Part shown: piece after piece, positions 7,930 to 16,920 of the stretch
Numbering within the stretch: the first letter of the stretch is position 1
Layout of the letters: each line of letters begins with the position of its first letter
From: Aerophototrophica crusticola
Lineage (GTDB): Bacteria; Pseudomonadota; Alphaproteobacteria; Azospirillales; Azospirillaceae
Direction: 5' to 3'
DNA: 64,000 bases
NCBI GenBank assembly: GCA_001939945.1
Contig: MOEB01000001.1
Coordinates: 265,595-329,594 of the forward strand
Program-made: the position numbers and the translations under genes
The notes under the pieces: model-generated
The model's input: the letters and a program-made list of their open reading frames with translations, nothing else
Database searches by the model: none
What the model was told of the DNA's origin: nothing

Positions 7930-9371
7930 GGCGTCACCTGCCTCAACCCGCGGAGCATGCGCAGCAGCGGCATCACCGCCCGCCGCGCCAGCAGCAGGAC
8001 CAGCGGCGGGTAGCTGACCACCCCCACCAGGATGCTGCTCGCCAACAGGGCCAGGGGCGACAGGTGGCCAGCCAGCTCATGCTGCCAGGCCATCACCGCG
8101 GCCCCCATGCCCAGCGAGGCGATGAGGATCGGCGCCACGCCCTGCAACAGGGGGCCGGTGGCGATGCCCAGCTCCTTCCGCAGGACCCAGAAGTTCAGGG
8201 GCAGCAGCAGCACGGCACGGGCCACAAGGGCCCAGGCCAGGGCGACCATGCCGTGGAAATAGCCCACGGGCAGGACCAGGAAGAGCCCGGCCAGGCTGAC
8301 CCAGCCCAGGATCAGGCGCCAGCGCAGGATGCCCACCCCGGCCATCAGGGCGCTGGTGCAATAGGTCATGGCCCAGGGCAGGCCCAGCAGCAGCATCACC
8401 TGCACCACGGGCACCGCCTCGGCCCACTTCTCGCCGAAGGCCAGGGGCACCAGCACCGGGGCGATGGCCGCCAGGCCGATGAAGGCGGGGAAAGCCAGCA
8501 GCACCGACAGGCGCAGCATGGACCCCAGCGCCGCGGCCGTCCGCTCCATGTCATGCTGCAACCGGCTGAAGGCGGGCATGGCCACCTGGCTCACCGGCAT
8601 GATGACCAGGATGCTCAGGATCTCCAGCAGGCGCCAGCCCATGGTGAACAGGCCCAGCGCCACCGGGCCCAGGAAGGCGCCGATGCCGATGCGGGGAAGC
8701 TGCTGCTCCAGGTACATCAGGATGCGGGTGCCCACCGTCTCCGCCACGTAGCGGCGGATGTCGCGAAAATGGGTGGCCCGCGCGGCCAAGCCGGGCCGCC
8801 AGGAGGACTTGGCCCAGAGGACGATGAGCTGCACCGTCCATTGGGTGGCAAACATGGCAACCAGGCTGTAGGGGCCATGGCCCCGGAGCGCCATGCCCAC
8901 CCCCACCAGCCCGCCCACGATGGTGGCCAGGATGCTGCGCAGGGTCAGCACGTCGAACCGCATGTCGCGCTTCAGCAGGGCGACCTGCACGCCGCACAGG
9001 GCGAACAGGGGCGGCAGCACGGCGATGAACCGGACAAGGTCCGCCACCTCCGGCAGGCGGTAGAAGGCGGCCAATGGCTGGGCCCCCAGCAGCATGGCGC
9101 CCGAGATCAGCCCCGCGACCCCCAGCAGCAGCCAGAAGGCCATGTCGATGTGGCCGGGTTCCAGCTCCTTGCGCTGCACCAGCACGGTGCCGATTCCGTC
9201 CACCAGGAAGATCTGGGCCAGGGCCGCCAGCACCATGGCCATCCCGACAAGGCCATAGGCCTCCGGCCCAAGCAGCCGGGCCAGGATGAGGAAGACCAGG
9301 AAGTTGATGCCTTCCCGTGACCAGTTGCCCAGGGCCGACCAGATCACGGCGATGGAGAAGCGGTGGCGCAA
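7926..9371 (-). CDS. Wzx-like polysaccharide flippase
   Basis: About 481 residues and a dozen or more hydrophobic segments; a member of the MOP/PST flippase superfamily. The opening IAVIWSALGNWSREGINFLV with ARLLGPEAYGLVGMA is characteristic of the PST/WzxC group, which moves undecaprenyl-linked sugar units across the inner membrane. I chose the TTG at 9371, preceded by GGAG, because it gives the usual start just before the first membrane segment; a TTG at 9410 overlapping the previous stop is possible. The open frame extends further up, but only as antisense-looking sequence over the next transferase. Confidence 0.85.
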   Translation of the reverse strand: MRHRFSIAVIWSALGNWSREGINFLVFLILARLLGPEAYGLVGMAMVLAALAQIFLVDGIGTVLVQRKELEPGHIDMAFWLLLGVAGLISGAMLLGAQPLAAFYRLPEVADLVRFIAVLPPLFALCGVQVALLKRDMRFDVLTLRSILATIVGGLVGVGMALRGHGPYSLVAMFATQWTVQLIVLWAKSSWRPGLAARATHFRDIRRYVAETVGTRILMYLEQQLPRIGIGAFLGPVALGLFTMGWRLLEILSILVIMPVSQVAMPAFSRLQHDMERTAAALGSMLRLSVLLAFPAFIGLAAIAPVLVPLAFGEKWAEAVPVVQVMLLLGLPWAMTYCTSALMAGVGILRWRLILGWVSLAGLFLVLPVGYFHGMVALAWALVARAVLLLPLNFWVLRKELGIATGPLLQGVAPILIASLGMGAAVMAWQHELAGHLSPLALLASSILVGVVSYPPLVLLLARRAVMPLLRMLRGLRQVTP

Positions 9372-9406
9372 GCTCGTCTCCGTTCCCCCCTGACGGGTGA
9401 TGGGCT

Positions 9407-10597
9407 TCAATCGCCGGCTGCCGGTACCGCGGATGCCTGGGGGTGGGACCCGTCCCGGACAACGGTGATCCGGGCCTTCCGGACGGGCCGGCCGTAATAG
9501 AGGGCCTCCAGCTCGGCGCACATGCGCTCCACCGTGAAATGGCGGGACATGTTGCTCGCCGAGGCGGACAGGCCGGCGCGCAGGGCGGGGTCCTTGGCCA
9601 GCTCCACCAGGCGCGTGGCGAAGGTGGCCGCGTCCTCCATGGGGAAGATCATGCCGTTCACCCGGTCACGGATGGTGTCGCTCACGCCGCCGAAGTCGGA
9701 ACAGACCACGGGCACGCCGCAATGCAGCGCCTCCAGCAGGGTGTAGGGCATCCCCTCATAGCGGCTGGGCATGGCCAGCAGGTCGAAGCTCTGGAAGCAG
9801 GCCCGGGCCTTCCGCCCGCCCAGCCAGGACACGTTGTCCTTCAGCCCCATCAGGAAGGCGCGGGACTTCAGGTCGTCTTCCAGGCTGCCGCTGCCGATGA
9901 TGGCGAAATGCAGGGCGGGGTAGCTGTCCAGGGCCATGCGGGCGGCACGCAGCAGCACGTCCACGCCCTTCTGGTACTCCAGCCGGCCGACAAAGCCCAC
10001 CAGCAGCTTCTCCGGCGCCAGGCCCAATTCCGCCCGCAAGTCGGTGGCGGGCTCGAAGCCCTTGGCGTCGATGCCGTTGCGGATCACCGCCAGCTTGCGC
10101 GCCGGGATGCCCAGGGTCTGGGCATGCTCCTTTTCCTGGGTGGAGGTGCAGACCACCTTGCTGGACATGCCCCCGAGGACGCCCTCCACCGTGCGGTAGA
10201 GCCGCGATTCCGCCGCGGACAGGCCGGGCGACAAGGTCATGAAGGCATGGGGGGTATAGATGCTGGCCGCGGTGCCCAGAAGGCCCAGCAGGCGGGCATA
10301 GAGGCCGCCCTTGGAGCTGTGGCCGTGCAGGATGTCGAACGGGCCGTTCTTGGAGAGGTAGGCCGCGATCCGGGCGAGCGCCAGGGCATCGGAGGGGTGC
10401 GGCTCCCGCCGCATGGGGATGGCGGACGTTACCACCCGCGCATCCACCGCCAACTCCGCCAGCAGCGCCGGGTCTGCCCGCAAGGGGGAATAGACCACGT
10501 GCACCGTATGGCCGCGGGCCGACATGCCCAGGGCGATGTCCACCACATGGCGTCCGACCCCGGCACCCATGGCCTCGACGATGTAACAGATCCGCAT
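9407..10597 (-). CDS. Family 4 glycosyltransferase (Psl/Exo type)
   Basis: 396 residues with a GT-B fold. MRICYIVEAMGAGVGRHVVD at the start is typical of GT4 enzymes of exopolysaccharide operons, as are GHSSKGGLYARL at about 90-101, GFVGRLEYQKGVDVLL in the donor domain, and E-x7-E in YEGMPYTLLEAL. The ATG at 10597 is preceded by GGAGG; an upstream in-frame ATG at 10651 would add 18 residues rich in Pro/Arg that look untranslated. It sits 54 bp after the priming sugar-phosphate transferase, so it may add an early sugar to the lipid carrier. Confidence 0.87.
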   Translation of the reverse strand: MRICYIVEAMGAGVGRHVVDIALGMSARGHTVHVVYSPLRADPALLAELAVDARVVTSAIPMRREPHPSDALALARIAAYLSKNGPFDILHGHSSKGGLYARLLGLLGTAASIYTPHAFMTLSPGLSAAESRLYRTVEGVLGGMSSKVVCTSTQEKEHAQTLGIPARKLAVIRNGIDAKGFEPATDLRAELGLAPEKLLVGFVGRLEYQKGVDVLLRAARMALDSYPALHFAIIGSGSLEDDLKSRAFLMGLKDNVSWLGGRKARACFQSFDLLAMPSRYEGMPYTLLEALHCGVPVVCSDFGGVSDTIRDRVNGMIFPMEDAATFATRLVELAKDPALRAGLSASASNMSRHFTVERMCAELEALYYGRPVRKARITVVRDGSHPQASAVPAAGD

Positions 10598-10651
10598 GAC
10601 CTCAGGTCCTCCGGCCGGCGTTGGTCGCCGGCTCGCTCGTTGGTCGGGCAC

Positions 10652-11347
10652 TCAGTAGGCGCCCCGGGCGATCAGCATCACCCAGGCGGTGCGCAGGGCG
10701 ATCACCACGTCCCCCCGCAGGGACCAATGGGCGACGTACAGGTTGTCCAGCTCCACCCGGCGGTCATAGTCGGTGTCGTCCCGCCGCAGCACCTGCCACA
10801 GGCCGGTCAGGCCGGGGCGGGTGCGCTTGTAATGATCGAACCAGTCGGCATAGCGCTCGATCTCCGCCGCGATGATGGGTCGGGGGCCGACCAGGCTCAT
10901 GCTGCCGCCAAGCACGTTGAAGATCTGGGGCAGCTCGTCCAGGCTGCTCCTGCGCAGGAAGCGGCCCACCAGGGTGATCCGGGGGTCCTTCTTCAGCTTC
11001 TGCTGCTTCTCCCACTCCTCCCGCGCGGCCGGGTCGCTTGCCAGCAGCCGCTGCAACCGGGTCTCCGCGTCCCCCACCATGGTGCGGAACTTCAGGCAGG
11101 TGAATGGCTTGCCCTCGGCGCCGATGCGCTGTTGCCGGAACAGGACGGGGCCGCCATCCAGCTTGATGAGAACGGCCACGATCAACATGACCGGCAGGAA
11201 GAGAAGGAAGAGGCAGAGCGCCCCGACGACATCTAGCGCCCGCTTGGCGCCATTGCGGTAAAGGGGTTTGGCTTCCTGTTCCTCTTCGAAGCCGAATTCT
11301 GAAATCGGATCAAAGACGGAATCAGCCGCAAGCGACTGGTCGACCAT
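10652..11347 (-). CDS. Undecaprenyl-phosphate sugar phosphotransferase (ExoY/WbaP-type priming enzyme)
   Basis: 231 residues of the bacterial sugar transferase family, which load the first sugar phosphate onto undecaprenyl phosphate at the inner membrane. One hydrophobic segment (about 37-62) is followed by GGPVLFRQQRIG, FTCLKFRTM, RRSSLDELPQIFNVL and the signature MSLVGPRP, ending with RPGLTGLWQV. The length matches the short ExoY-like class rather than WbaP with its extra N-terminal membrane domain. It is the first gene of the leftward run, so its promoter must lie in the long gap up to 12163. Whether it loads galactose or glucose is not decidable here. Confidence 0.9.
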   Translation of the reverse strand: MVDQSLAADSVFDPISEFGFEEEQEAKPLYRNGAKRALDVVGALCLFLLFLPVMLIVAVLIKLDGGPVLFRQQRIGAEGKPFTCLKFRTMVGDAETRLQRLLASDPAAREEWEKQQKLKKDPRITLVGRFLRRSSLDELPQIFNVLGGSMSLVGPRPIIAAEIERYADWFDHYKRTRPGLTGLWQVLRRDDTDYDRRVELDNLYVAHWSLRGDVVIALRTAWVMLIARGAY

Positions 11348-12163
11348 TGCCCCCGCCTCCTGGTTTGCCTTCGAGCGACGCGCTGACCGGGCAGCAGCCC
11401 CTTCACTTGGTTTGACGTCTTTAGTCTAAATGTCCGGGTAAAGCGTCTGCTTCATATGCCGAACACTTCAAGACTTGAGGTGAATTCGCTTTTGATTTCA
11501 TGCCGTTGCTGCAATGCAACGCATGTATCGATTGACTAAAACAGTCGGGCCGTCAAAGCAAGCTTCCGGCCGGGACCGACGGAATGGCTGTGGGTGTACT
11601 CCCAGGCATGCTTAATGTCATCAAGTGCCCCATCGGTAAACGTGTTGTTCCCGCAATTTCGGGTAAATAGGCGCTTGTAGAGCGGTTAAGGTTACCACCC
11701 CTGTGGAAAACCTCGTTCATCTTCGGGATGGGGGTGGGCAGGGAAAGCTGCCCTGATCGGTGCCGGAAGCCGCTGAAAGCTTGGGTTTCGGCCTGCATCG
11801 CCATACCCGGACCGACAAGGGTCGCCGACACTTGCGAGGTGGCCGGACATCGCCGGATTCCACCACCTGCTTCCCGGGCCTTCCGCCGCAATAGCATGCC
11901 GTCGCCCGGGGTGCTTACCACTAAGCAGCGGAACCTATTCGCCTAATCCAGATGCGCCTTTTGCGCCGATTTGTGTGCCGATTACATTGCACTGCCGCAT
12001 ACCGGCTAAGTGGTTATGGCTGCAATAATTGGGCACGCCAAGAGAAGGATTGGCGACCTGTCGCTTATCCTTTCCAATAGAGATGAAGGGGACGGTCACA
12101 GTCCCCCGAGCCTGACAACCCGGGCTTTTGGGAGCCCCGCAGCGTGGAAGGACCCCGCCTGAC
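11348..12163. promoter_or_regulatory. Long divergent regulatory region of the exopolysaccharide operons
   Basis: These 816 bases lie between the leftward priming-transferase operon and the rightward Wzz/BY-kinase gene. The sequence is clearly more AT-rich than its surroundings. It has no open frame with coding character. An 18-base dyad (CGTTGC, 6-base spacer, GCAACG) lies at 11504-11521. The words TCCGGGTAAA (11433-11442) and TTCGGGTAAATAG (11658-11670) recur; the first also occurs before the RTX hydrolase at 30932. Promoters for both directions should be here, but I cannot assign -35/-10 boxes with confidence. Confidence 0.6.
11504..11521. promoter_or_regulatory. 18-base dyad, possible operator
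   Basis: CGTTGC TGCAAT GCAACG is a perfect 6-base inverted repeat with a 6-base centre, about 160 bases upstream of the priming transferase start. Its size fits a dimeric regulator site. No regulator gene is adjacent, so the binding protein is unknown. Confidence 0.35.
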
Positions 12164-14419
12164 ATGAACGCGATCGGCAAACCTCCCGTCGCCGTGGAGC
12201 GTATTGCCCCGGTGGATGCGTCGGAGGACATCGACCTTCGCCAGATCTTCACCATGCTCTGGCGTCGCCGCTACCTGATGGCGGCCGTCGTGGTGGTCCT
12301 GTCCGTGCTTGGCGTGATGGCCATCAACAGCATCGTGCCGCGCTACACCGCGACCACGGCATTGCTGCTGGAGGTGAAGAACAACAACATCATCGCCATG
12401 GACAGCTTCGAACCGGGGTTGAGCAAGGACAGCGCCCTGATCCGGAGCCAGATGGACATCCTGAAATCCCGCGCCCTGGCGCGCCGGGTGGTGGACAAGC
12501 TGGACCTGGAACAGGATCCGGAGTTCAACTTCGCCCTGCAACCCTTCGAGCCGGGCCTGCTGACCCGCACGGGTCTGGTGAAGCTGTTCCCGGAGCCGCT
12601 GCGTTCCCGCTTCGAAGAGAAGCCGATCGACCCCACCCTGATCCCGCCCGAGATCATCGAGAGCGCGGTGGTGGGCTCCGCGGTGTCCAAGCTGGGGGTG
12701 TTCAACGACGGCAAGTCCTACACGGTGCTGCTGACCTACCAGTCGGAGGACCCGGCCAAGGCGGCGCTGATCGTCAACACCTTCGCCGACATGTACCTGA
12801 CCGCCCAGTTCGAGAACAAATACCAGGCGGTGGAGCGGGCGTCGGCCTGGTTCGAGCAGAAAAGCGAGGAGTTGCGCCAGCGGGTGGTGGAGGCGGACCG
12901 CGCCGTCCAGCTCTACCGTGAGCAGAACAACATCGTCACGGTGAACGGCAACACCCTGGCCAACAACCAGCTTGGCACCCTCAGCAGCATGCAGATCGCG
13001 GCCCGGGCCAAGCGCTCCGCAGCGGAGACGGCCCTGCGAGAGGCCCGCGACCTTGCCCGCAACCCGGCCCGCGACGCGGCCAACGCCACGCCCGCGGTAT
13101 GGACGACACCCCTGCTGCAGTCCCTGCGGCAGGAGATGCACACCCTAAACACCACGCTGGCCGAGCTGCGCACCACCCATAGGCCGACGCACCCGGACGT
13201 GGTCAACGCCAATGCCCGGCTGAAGCAGGTACAGACCCAACTCACCCAGGAACTCCAGTCCTCCATCCAGCGGCTGGAGGCGGAACTGGGTGCCGCCCGG
13301 GCCGAGGAGCGGGAGCTGGACAGCAAGGTGGCGGATGCCGCCAAGACCAACGAGGCCGGCGACCGCGCCAGCATCGTCCTGCGCCAGCTTGAGAACGAGG
13401 CGGACGCCGCCCGGTCGCTCTACAAGACCTTCCTGGAAGGGGCGGGGCGCATCTCCGTCCAGCTGGACGCCCCCGGCGCCGACGCCAGCATCCTGTCCCG
13501 CGCCGAGCGTCCCCTGGGCCCGTCCTACCCGCAACGCACCATCCTGATGGCGCTGACGCTGGTCGGGGCCATCCTGGCCGCCCTGGCCCTGGTGCTGGTG
13601 GTGGAGTTCCTGGACCACGGCTACCGCGCCCCGGAGGATGTGGAGCAGAAGCTGGGCCTGCCCGTGCTGGGCATGGTGCCGCAGCTCCGCCGTCTCGGCA
13701 CCGGGGAGCACCCGTCGCTGACGGCGATCAAGGAACCCTTGGGCCAGTATGCGGAGGCGGTGAGCGCCCTGCGCACCTCCCTGACCCTGGCCCCGGCGGA
13801 GCGGCGGCCGCGGGTGGTGATGGTCACCTCCGCCGTGCCGGACGAGGGCAAGACCAACGTGGCCGTGTCCCTGGCGCGGCTGGCGGCGGCGGCGGGGAAG
13901 CGGGTGATCCTGCTGGAGTGCGACCTGCGCAAGCCCACCATCGCCCGGGTGATGGCCAATGCCGGCCGCCGGCCGGACGTGGGCGCCGCAGGCCTGGCGG
14001 AGGTGATCCAGGGCGAGCACGACCTGTCCCAGGTGTTGCGCGTCGACCCGGCCAGCGGCATGCACTATGTCCCCGCGGGCAAGCGCATCCGCTTCGCCGT
14101 GGAGCTGTTGAGCAGCCCGCGGACGCAGATGCTGATCTGCGACCTTGCCACGACCTACGACATGGTGGTGATCGACACGCCGCCCGTGGGCGTGGTGCTG
14201 GACGCGCTGGTGCTGGCCGGCATGGCCGACGCCACGCTGCTGGTGGTCCGCTGGGGCCGTACGTCGCGCCACCTCGTCTCTTCCGCCGTCGCCAAGCTGG
14301 CGGGCACGGGGACGCGGATCAGCGGGGTGGTGCTGTCCCGGGTCAACATCAAGAAGCTGGCCCGCTACAGCCGCACCCAGGCCCCCGCCAAGTACCAGCA
14401 AAGCTATTTCCCAAGCTGA
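12164..14419 (+). CDS. Wzz/GumC-like polysaccharide co-polymerase fused to BY-kinase
   Basis: 751 residues. The Wzz domain (about 20-120) begins with a membrane segment (YLMAAVVVVLSVLGVMAI, about 45-62). A long coiled-coil periplasmic part (about 200-440) follows, then a second membrane helix (about 465-487). The C-terminal cytoplasmic BY-kinase has Walker A PDEGKTN (Lys at about 563), Walker A' LLECDLRKP (about 583-591) and Walker B MVVIDTPP (about 667-674). The end holds a tyrosine cluster (three Tyr in the last 17 residues), the usual autophosphorylation site. Such proteins set chain length and assist polymerisation and export. I chose the ATG at 12164, with GGAAGGA upstream. A strong terminator follows directly. 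Confidence 0.92.
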   Translation: MNAIGKPPVAVERIAPVDASEDIDLRQIFTMLWRRRYLMAAVVVVLSVLGVMAINSIVPRYTATTALLLEVKNNNIIAMDSFEPGLSKDSALIRSQMDILKSRALARRVVDKLDLEQDPEFNFALQPFEPGLLTRTGLVKLFPEPLRSRFEEKPIDPTLIPPEIIESAVVGSAVSKLGVFNDGKSYTVLLTYQSEDPAKAALIVNTFADMYLTAQFENKYQAVERASAWFEQKSEELRQRVVEADRAVQLYREQNNIVTVNGNTLANNQLGTLSSMQIAARAKRSAAETALREARDLARNPARDAANATPAVWTTPLLQSLRQEMHTLNTTLAELRTTHRPTHPDVVNANARLKQVQTQLTQELQSSIQRLEAELGAARAEERELDSKVADAAKTNEAGDRASIVLRQLENEADAARSLYKTFLEGAGRISVQLDAPGADASILSRAERPLGPSYPQRTILMALTLVGAILAALALVLVVEFLDHGYRAPEDVEQKLGLPVLGMVPQLRRLGTGEHPSLTAIKEPLGQYAEAVSALRTSLTLAPAERRPRVVMVTSAVPDEGKTNVAVSLARLAAAAGKRVILLECDLRKPTIARVMANAGRRPDVGAAGLAEVIQGEHDLSQVLRVDPASGMHYVPAGKRIRFAVELLSSPRTQMLICDLATTYDMVVIDTPPVGVVLDALVLAGMADATLLVVRWGRTSRHLVSSAVAKLAGTGTRISGVVLSRVNIKKLARYSRTQAPAKYQQSYFPS

Positions 14420-14452
14420 CACCCGGCATCCGCCGAGCAACCGACCTGCGAC

Positions 14453-14490
14453 AAGGCCGGCCCGTGACGAACGGGCCGGCCTTTCTGTTT
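14453..14490 (+). terminator. Rho-independent terminator after the Wzz/BY-kinase gene
   Basis: A perfect 13-base stem (AAGGCCGGCCCGT with its complement, 14453-14465 and 14471-14483) with loop GACGA is followed by a T-rich stretch (TTTCTGTTT). Confidence 0.92.
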
Positions 14491-15098
14491 CCGGGGCAGG
14501 CAGGTCATGCCCGCAGCACGCCGGCATCGTTTCGGCTGGCTGGAAAACGCCTTCCCGGACGGGTGGGAGGGTCCGGATTGACCGGGATCAATGCCCGCCG
14601 CGGCGGCTTCGGCGAGGCTTCGAAACGTTGGCGGACGCACGTTCCTGCCGTGACAGAACTGTGACCTCGCCACATTTTCCCATCGCAATCGGGCTTCAGC
14701 AACACCGAAGCAACGGCATCACATTTGCTGGGGCTTTCGGCGCCGCAGCATGCGCTTTCTGCATCTCATGCAGGATTGTTGCAGGACTTCTTCTTGCGAT
14801 GTGGGTGCGGCCAAGCCCCTGTTGCGTCATCCGAATATTGGCATTCGCTAATGCAATTTCCCGTCAGGTATCCATGGAAGGATACATGTCGAATATTGGG
14901 TAATTTTGCTGGTGAGGTCCGGATTTTTTCACAGTTGACCAGACAGTAGACTTATCTGTGACCTAAATAGTCTTGCCTTTTTCCTGACACATTTACCTCT
15001 TTTTAACAACCCCGCCAAAGAATTCCCATCAGATCGGGATTACCACAATCGATATGCGTCGGCATTCCCCATGCCGGCCGGAAGAGAGGTATTGCGCC
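14491..15098. promoter_or_regulatory. Intergenic region upstream of the metalloprotease
   Basis: These roughly 600 bases hold no credible gene. The right half is strikingly AT-rich for this genome. It contains an 18-base dyad GTATCC-ATGGAA-GGATAC at 14868-14885 and a 10-base direct repeat CGAATATTGG at 14832-14841 and 14890-14899. TTGACC at 14935 could be a -35 element, but no matching -10 box is clear. A T-run (TTTTT) precedes the gene by about 100 bases. Regulated expression of the secreted protease is the natural reading. Confidence 0.5.
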
Positions 15099-16682
15099 AT
15101 GGTCGCCAACCACATCGACGCCCTGCTCGGCCCCGACATGACCCAATGGAACAAAGGTTCCGTCGGGGTGGCCACCAACCTGACCTACACCTTCCTCCAG
15201 AAACTCCCGACCTACTATTCCCGCCTCGTCCGCGAAAAGGATGGCTTCAAGCCCTATACGGACGCCCAAGAGGCGGCCATGAAGAAGATCCTGGCTGCCT
15301 ATTCGAGCGTGGCCAAGGTCAGCTTCACCGAGAAGACGCAGTCCGGCACGGCCGAAGGCGATGTCGGCAAGCTGGCCTTCGGCAACGCCTACAATTCCGG
15401 CATGAGCGGCTGGGGCTACCCGCCCTCGTCCACGGTCGGCGGCGATGTGTGGATCAGCACCGCCAAGACCGGTTGGGACAACCCCGTCGCCGGCCAGAAG
15501 CCCTATTGGGTGATGATGCATGAGCTGGGCCACGCCCTGGGCCTGAAGCATCCGGGACCTTACGACGTCGCCGGGGGTAAGGAGGACGGGCCGTTCCTGC
15601 CGTCTTCCACGGACAACCAGCAATACACGGTCATGGCCTACGACATGCACCCCACCATGGGGTCCGTCCGGCCGCAGACCCTGCAGCTCTATGACATCGC
15701 CGCCCTGCAGCACCTGTACGGCGCCAACATGTCGTACAAGACCGGCAACGACGTGTACAAGCTGGCCGGCTTGAAGGACTACGTCGCCACCTTCTGGGAC
15801 GCCGGCGGCACCGACACCTTCGACGCCACCGGGGAAACCCGGTCCGCCACCATCAACCTGAACGAGGGCGCCTTCAGCTCCGTCGGGGCGAAGGGCAGCA
15901 CCGCCGCGGTGAACAACATCGCCGTGGCCTTCGGTGCCAAGATCGAGAATGCCAATGGCGGCAATGCCGGCGACAAGCTGGTCGGCAACGCGCTGAACAA
16001 CGTCCTGCGGGGCAATGGTGGCGACGACACCATCACCGGCGGGGCGGGCAACGACACCATCGACGGCGGCACCGGGACCGACACGGCCACCTACAAGGGC
16101 AACCTCAGCGGCTTCAAGTTCGCCATGGATGGCGGCACGCTGGTGATGACCAGCACGCTGGACGGCACGGACCGGGTGGTGAACGTGGAGAAGTTCGTCT
16201 TCTCCGACACGACCAAGAGCTGGGCCGACCTGGTGGCCCGGGCCGGCGGCGCCACGGCCGCCCCGCCGCCGCCGCCTTCGACCAGCCCGGACCCCGGCAC
16301 GGTGGCCGGGAAGACCGTCCAGGGCACCAGCGGATCCGACAAGCTGTACGGCAGCAACGGCGCGGACAAGTTCATCGGCGGGGCGGGCAACGACCTGCTC
16401 TACTCCGCCAAGGACGGGGTGGCTGACACCTTCGTCTTCGCCAAGGGCAGCGGCGCCGACCGCATCTTCAACTTCGAGGCCGGCATCGACAAGCTGGACC
16501 TGCGCGGCTACGGCGTGGACAGCCTGTCCGACAGCGGGATCAAGGTCAGCCAGGGCAGCAGCGGGGCCGTGCTGGACATGGGCGACGGCAACCGGGTGGT
16601 GCTGAACGGCGTGAAGACCGTGGACCTGGTGGGGTCCAAGATGTTCGTTTCCGCCGACGGGCTGGAGTATATCGGCGCCTGA
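15099..16682 (+). CDS. Serralysin-like RTX metalloprotease (peptidase M10)
   Basis: 527 residues. The zinc site HELGHALGLKH is at about 141-151 and the Met-turn VMAYDMH lies some 35 residues later, so this is an M10B metzincin. RTX calcium-binding repeats follow (GGNGGDDTITGGAGNDTIDG, about 307-326), then a proline-rich linker, and a second short RTX/beta-roll module (GTSGSDKLYGSNGADKF onward) with the DKLDLRGYG end typical of type I secretion substrates. There is no N-terminal signal peptide, which fits export by a TolC-type type I system; no such system is in the window. The ATG at 15099 has AGAGG upstream; the in-frame ATG at 15054 lacks a ribosome site. A terminator follows. Confidence 0.88.
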   Translation: MVANHIDALLGPDMTQWNKGSVGVATNLTYTFLQKLPTYYSRLVREKDGFKPYTDAQEAAMKKILAAYSSVAKVSFTEKTQSGTAEGDVGKLAFGNAYNSGMSGWGYPPSSTVGGDVWISTAKTGWDNPVAGQKPYWVMMHELGHALGLKHPGPYDVAGGKEDGPFLPSSTDNQQYTVMAYDMHPTMGSVRPQTLQLYDIAALQHLYGANMSYKTGNDVYKLAGLKDYVATFWDAGGTDTFDATGETRSATINLNEGAFSSVGAKGSTAAVNNIAVAFGAKIENANGGNAGDKLVGNALNNVLRGNGGDDTITGGAGNDTIDGGTGTDTATYKGNLSGFKFAMDGGTLVMTSTLDGTDRVVNVEKFVFSDTTKSWADLVARAGGATAAPPPPPSTSPDPGTVAGKTVQGTSGSDKLYGSNGADKFIGGAGNDLLYSAKDGVADTFVFAKGSGADRIFNFEAGIDKLDLRGYGVDSLSDSGIKVSQGSSGAVLDMGDGNRVVLNGVKTVDLVGSKMFVSADGLEYIGA

Positions 16683-16713
16683 CGGGCCTTCCCGGGGCAA
16701 TGGGAAGTAGGGG

Positions 16714-16740
16714 GGGCGGCCCGGCGAGGGCCGCCCTTTT
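16714..16740 (+). terminator. Rho-independent terminator after the RTX protease
   Basis: A perfect 9-base stem GGGCGGCCC/GGGCCGCCC (16714-16722, 16728-16736) with loop GGCGA is followed by TTTT. Confidence 0.88.
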
Positions 16741-16920
16741 GCCATTCCGGGGTGCCGCGTGGGGGAGCGGTGCGAAACGGCTACCCAGGGCGGGGTCTCA
16801 CCCCGCATCTCGCAGGCGCACAACACGGCTAGTCCCGATGCCCCCTGCGGTCCTGGGGCCGGCGGTCCTTATCCTGCCGCTGACCGTAACGGCGGCAAGC
16901 AAGTGTCGGAGGGGGCCAGC

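Noticed and set aside
11553-11921. Open frame of 122 codons in the regulatory gap before the Wzz/BY-kinase gene
   Set aside because: No ribosome site, no recognisable fold and composition unlike neighbouring genes; the region is better read as regulatory.
14628-14949. Short open frames in the gap before the protease
   Set aside because: No ribosome sites and no protein-like pattern; the sequence carries dyads and AT-rich promoter-like DNA.
15054-15098. Upstream start for the metalloprotease at 15054
   Set aside because: It adds 15 residues without a ribosome site; the ATG at 15099 has AGAGG upstream and gives a typical serralysin-like start without a signal peptide.
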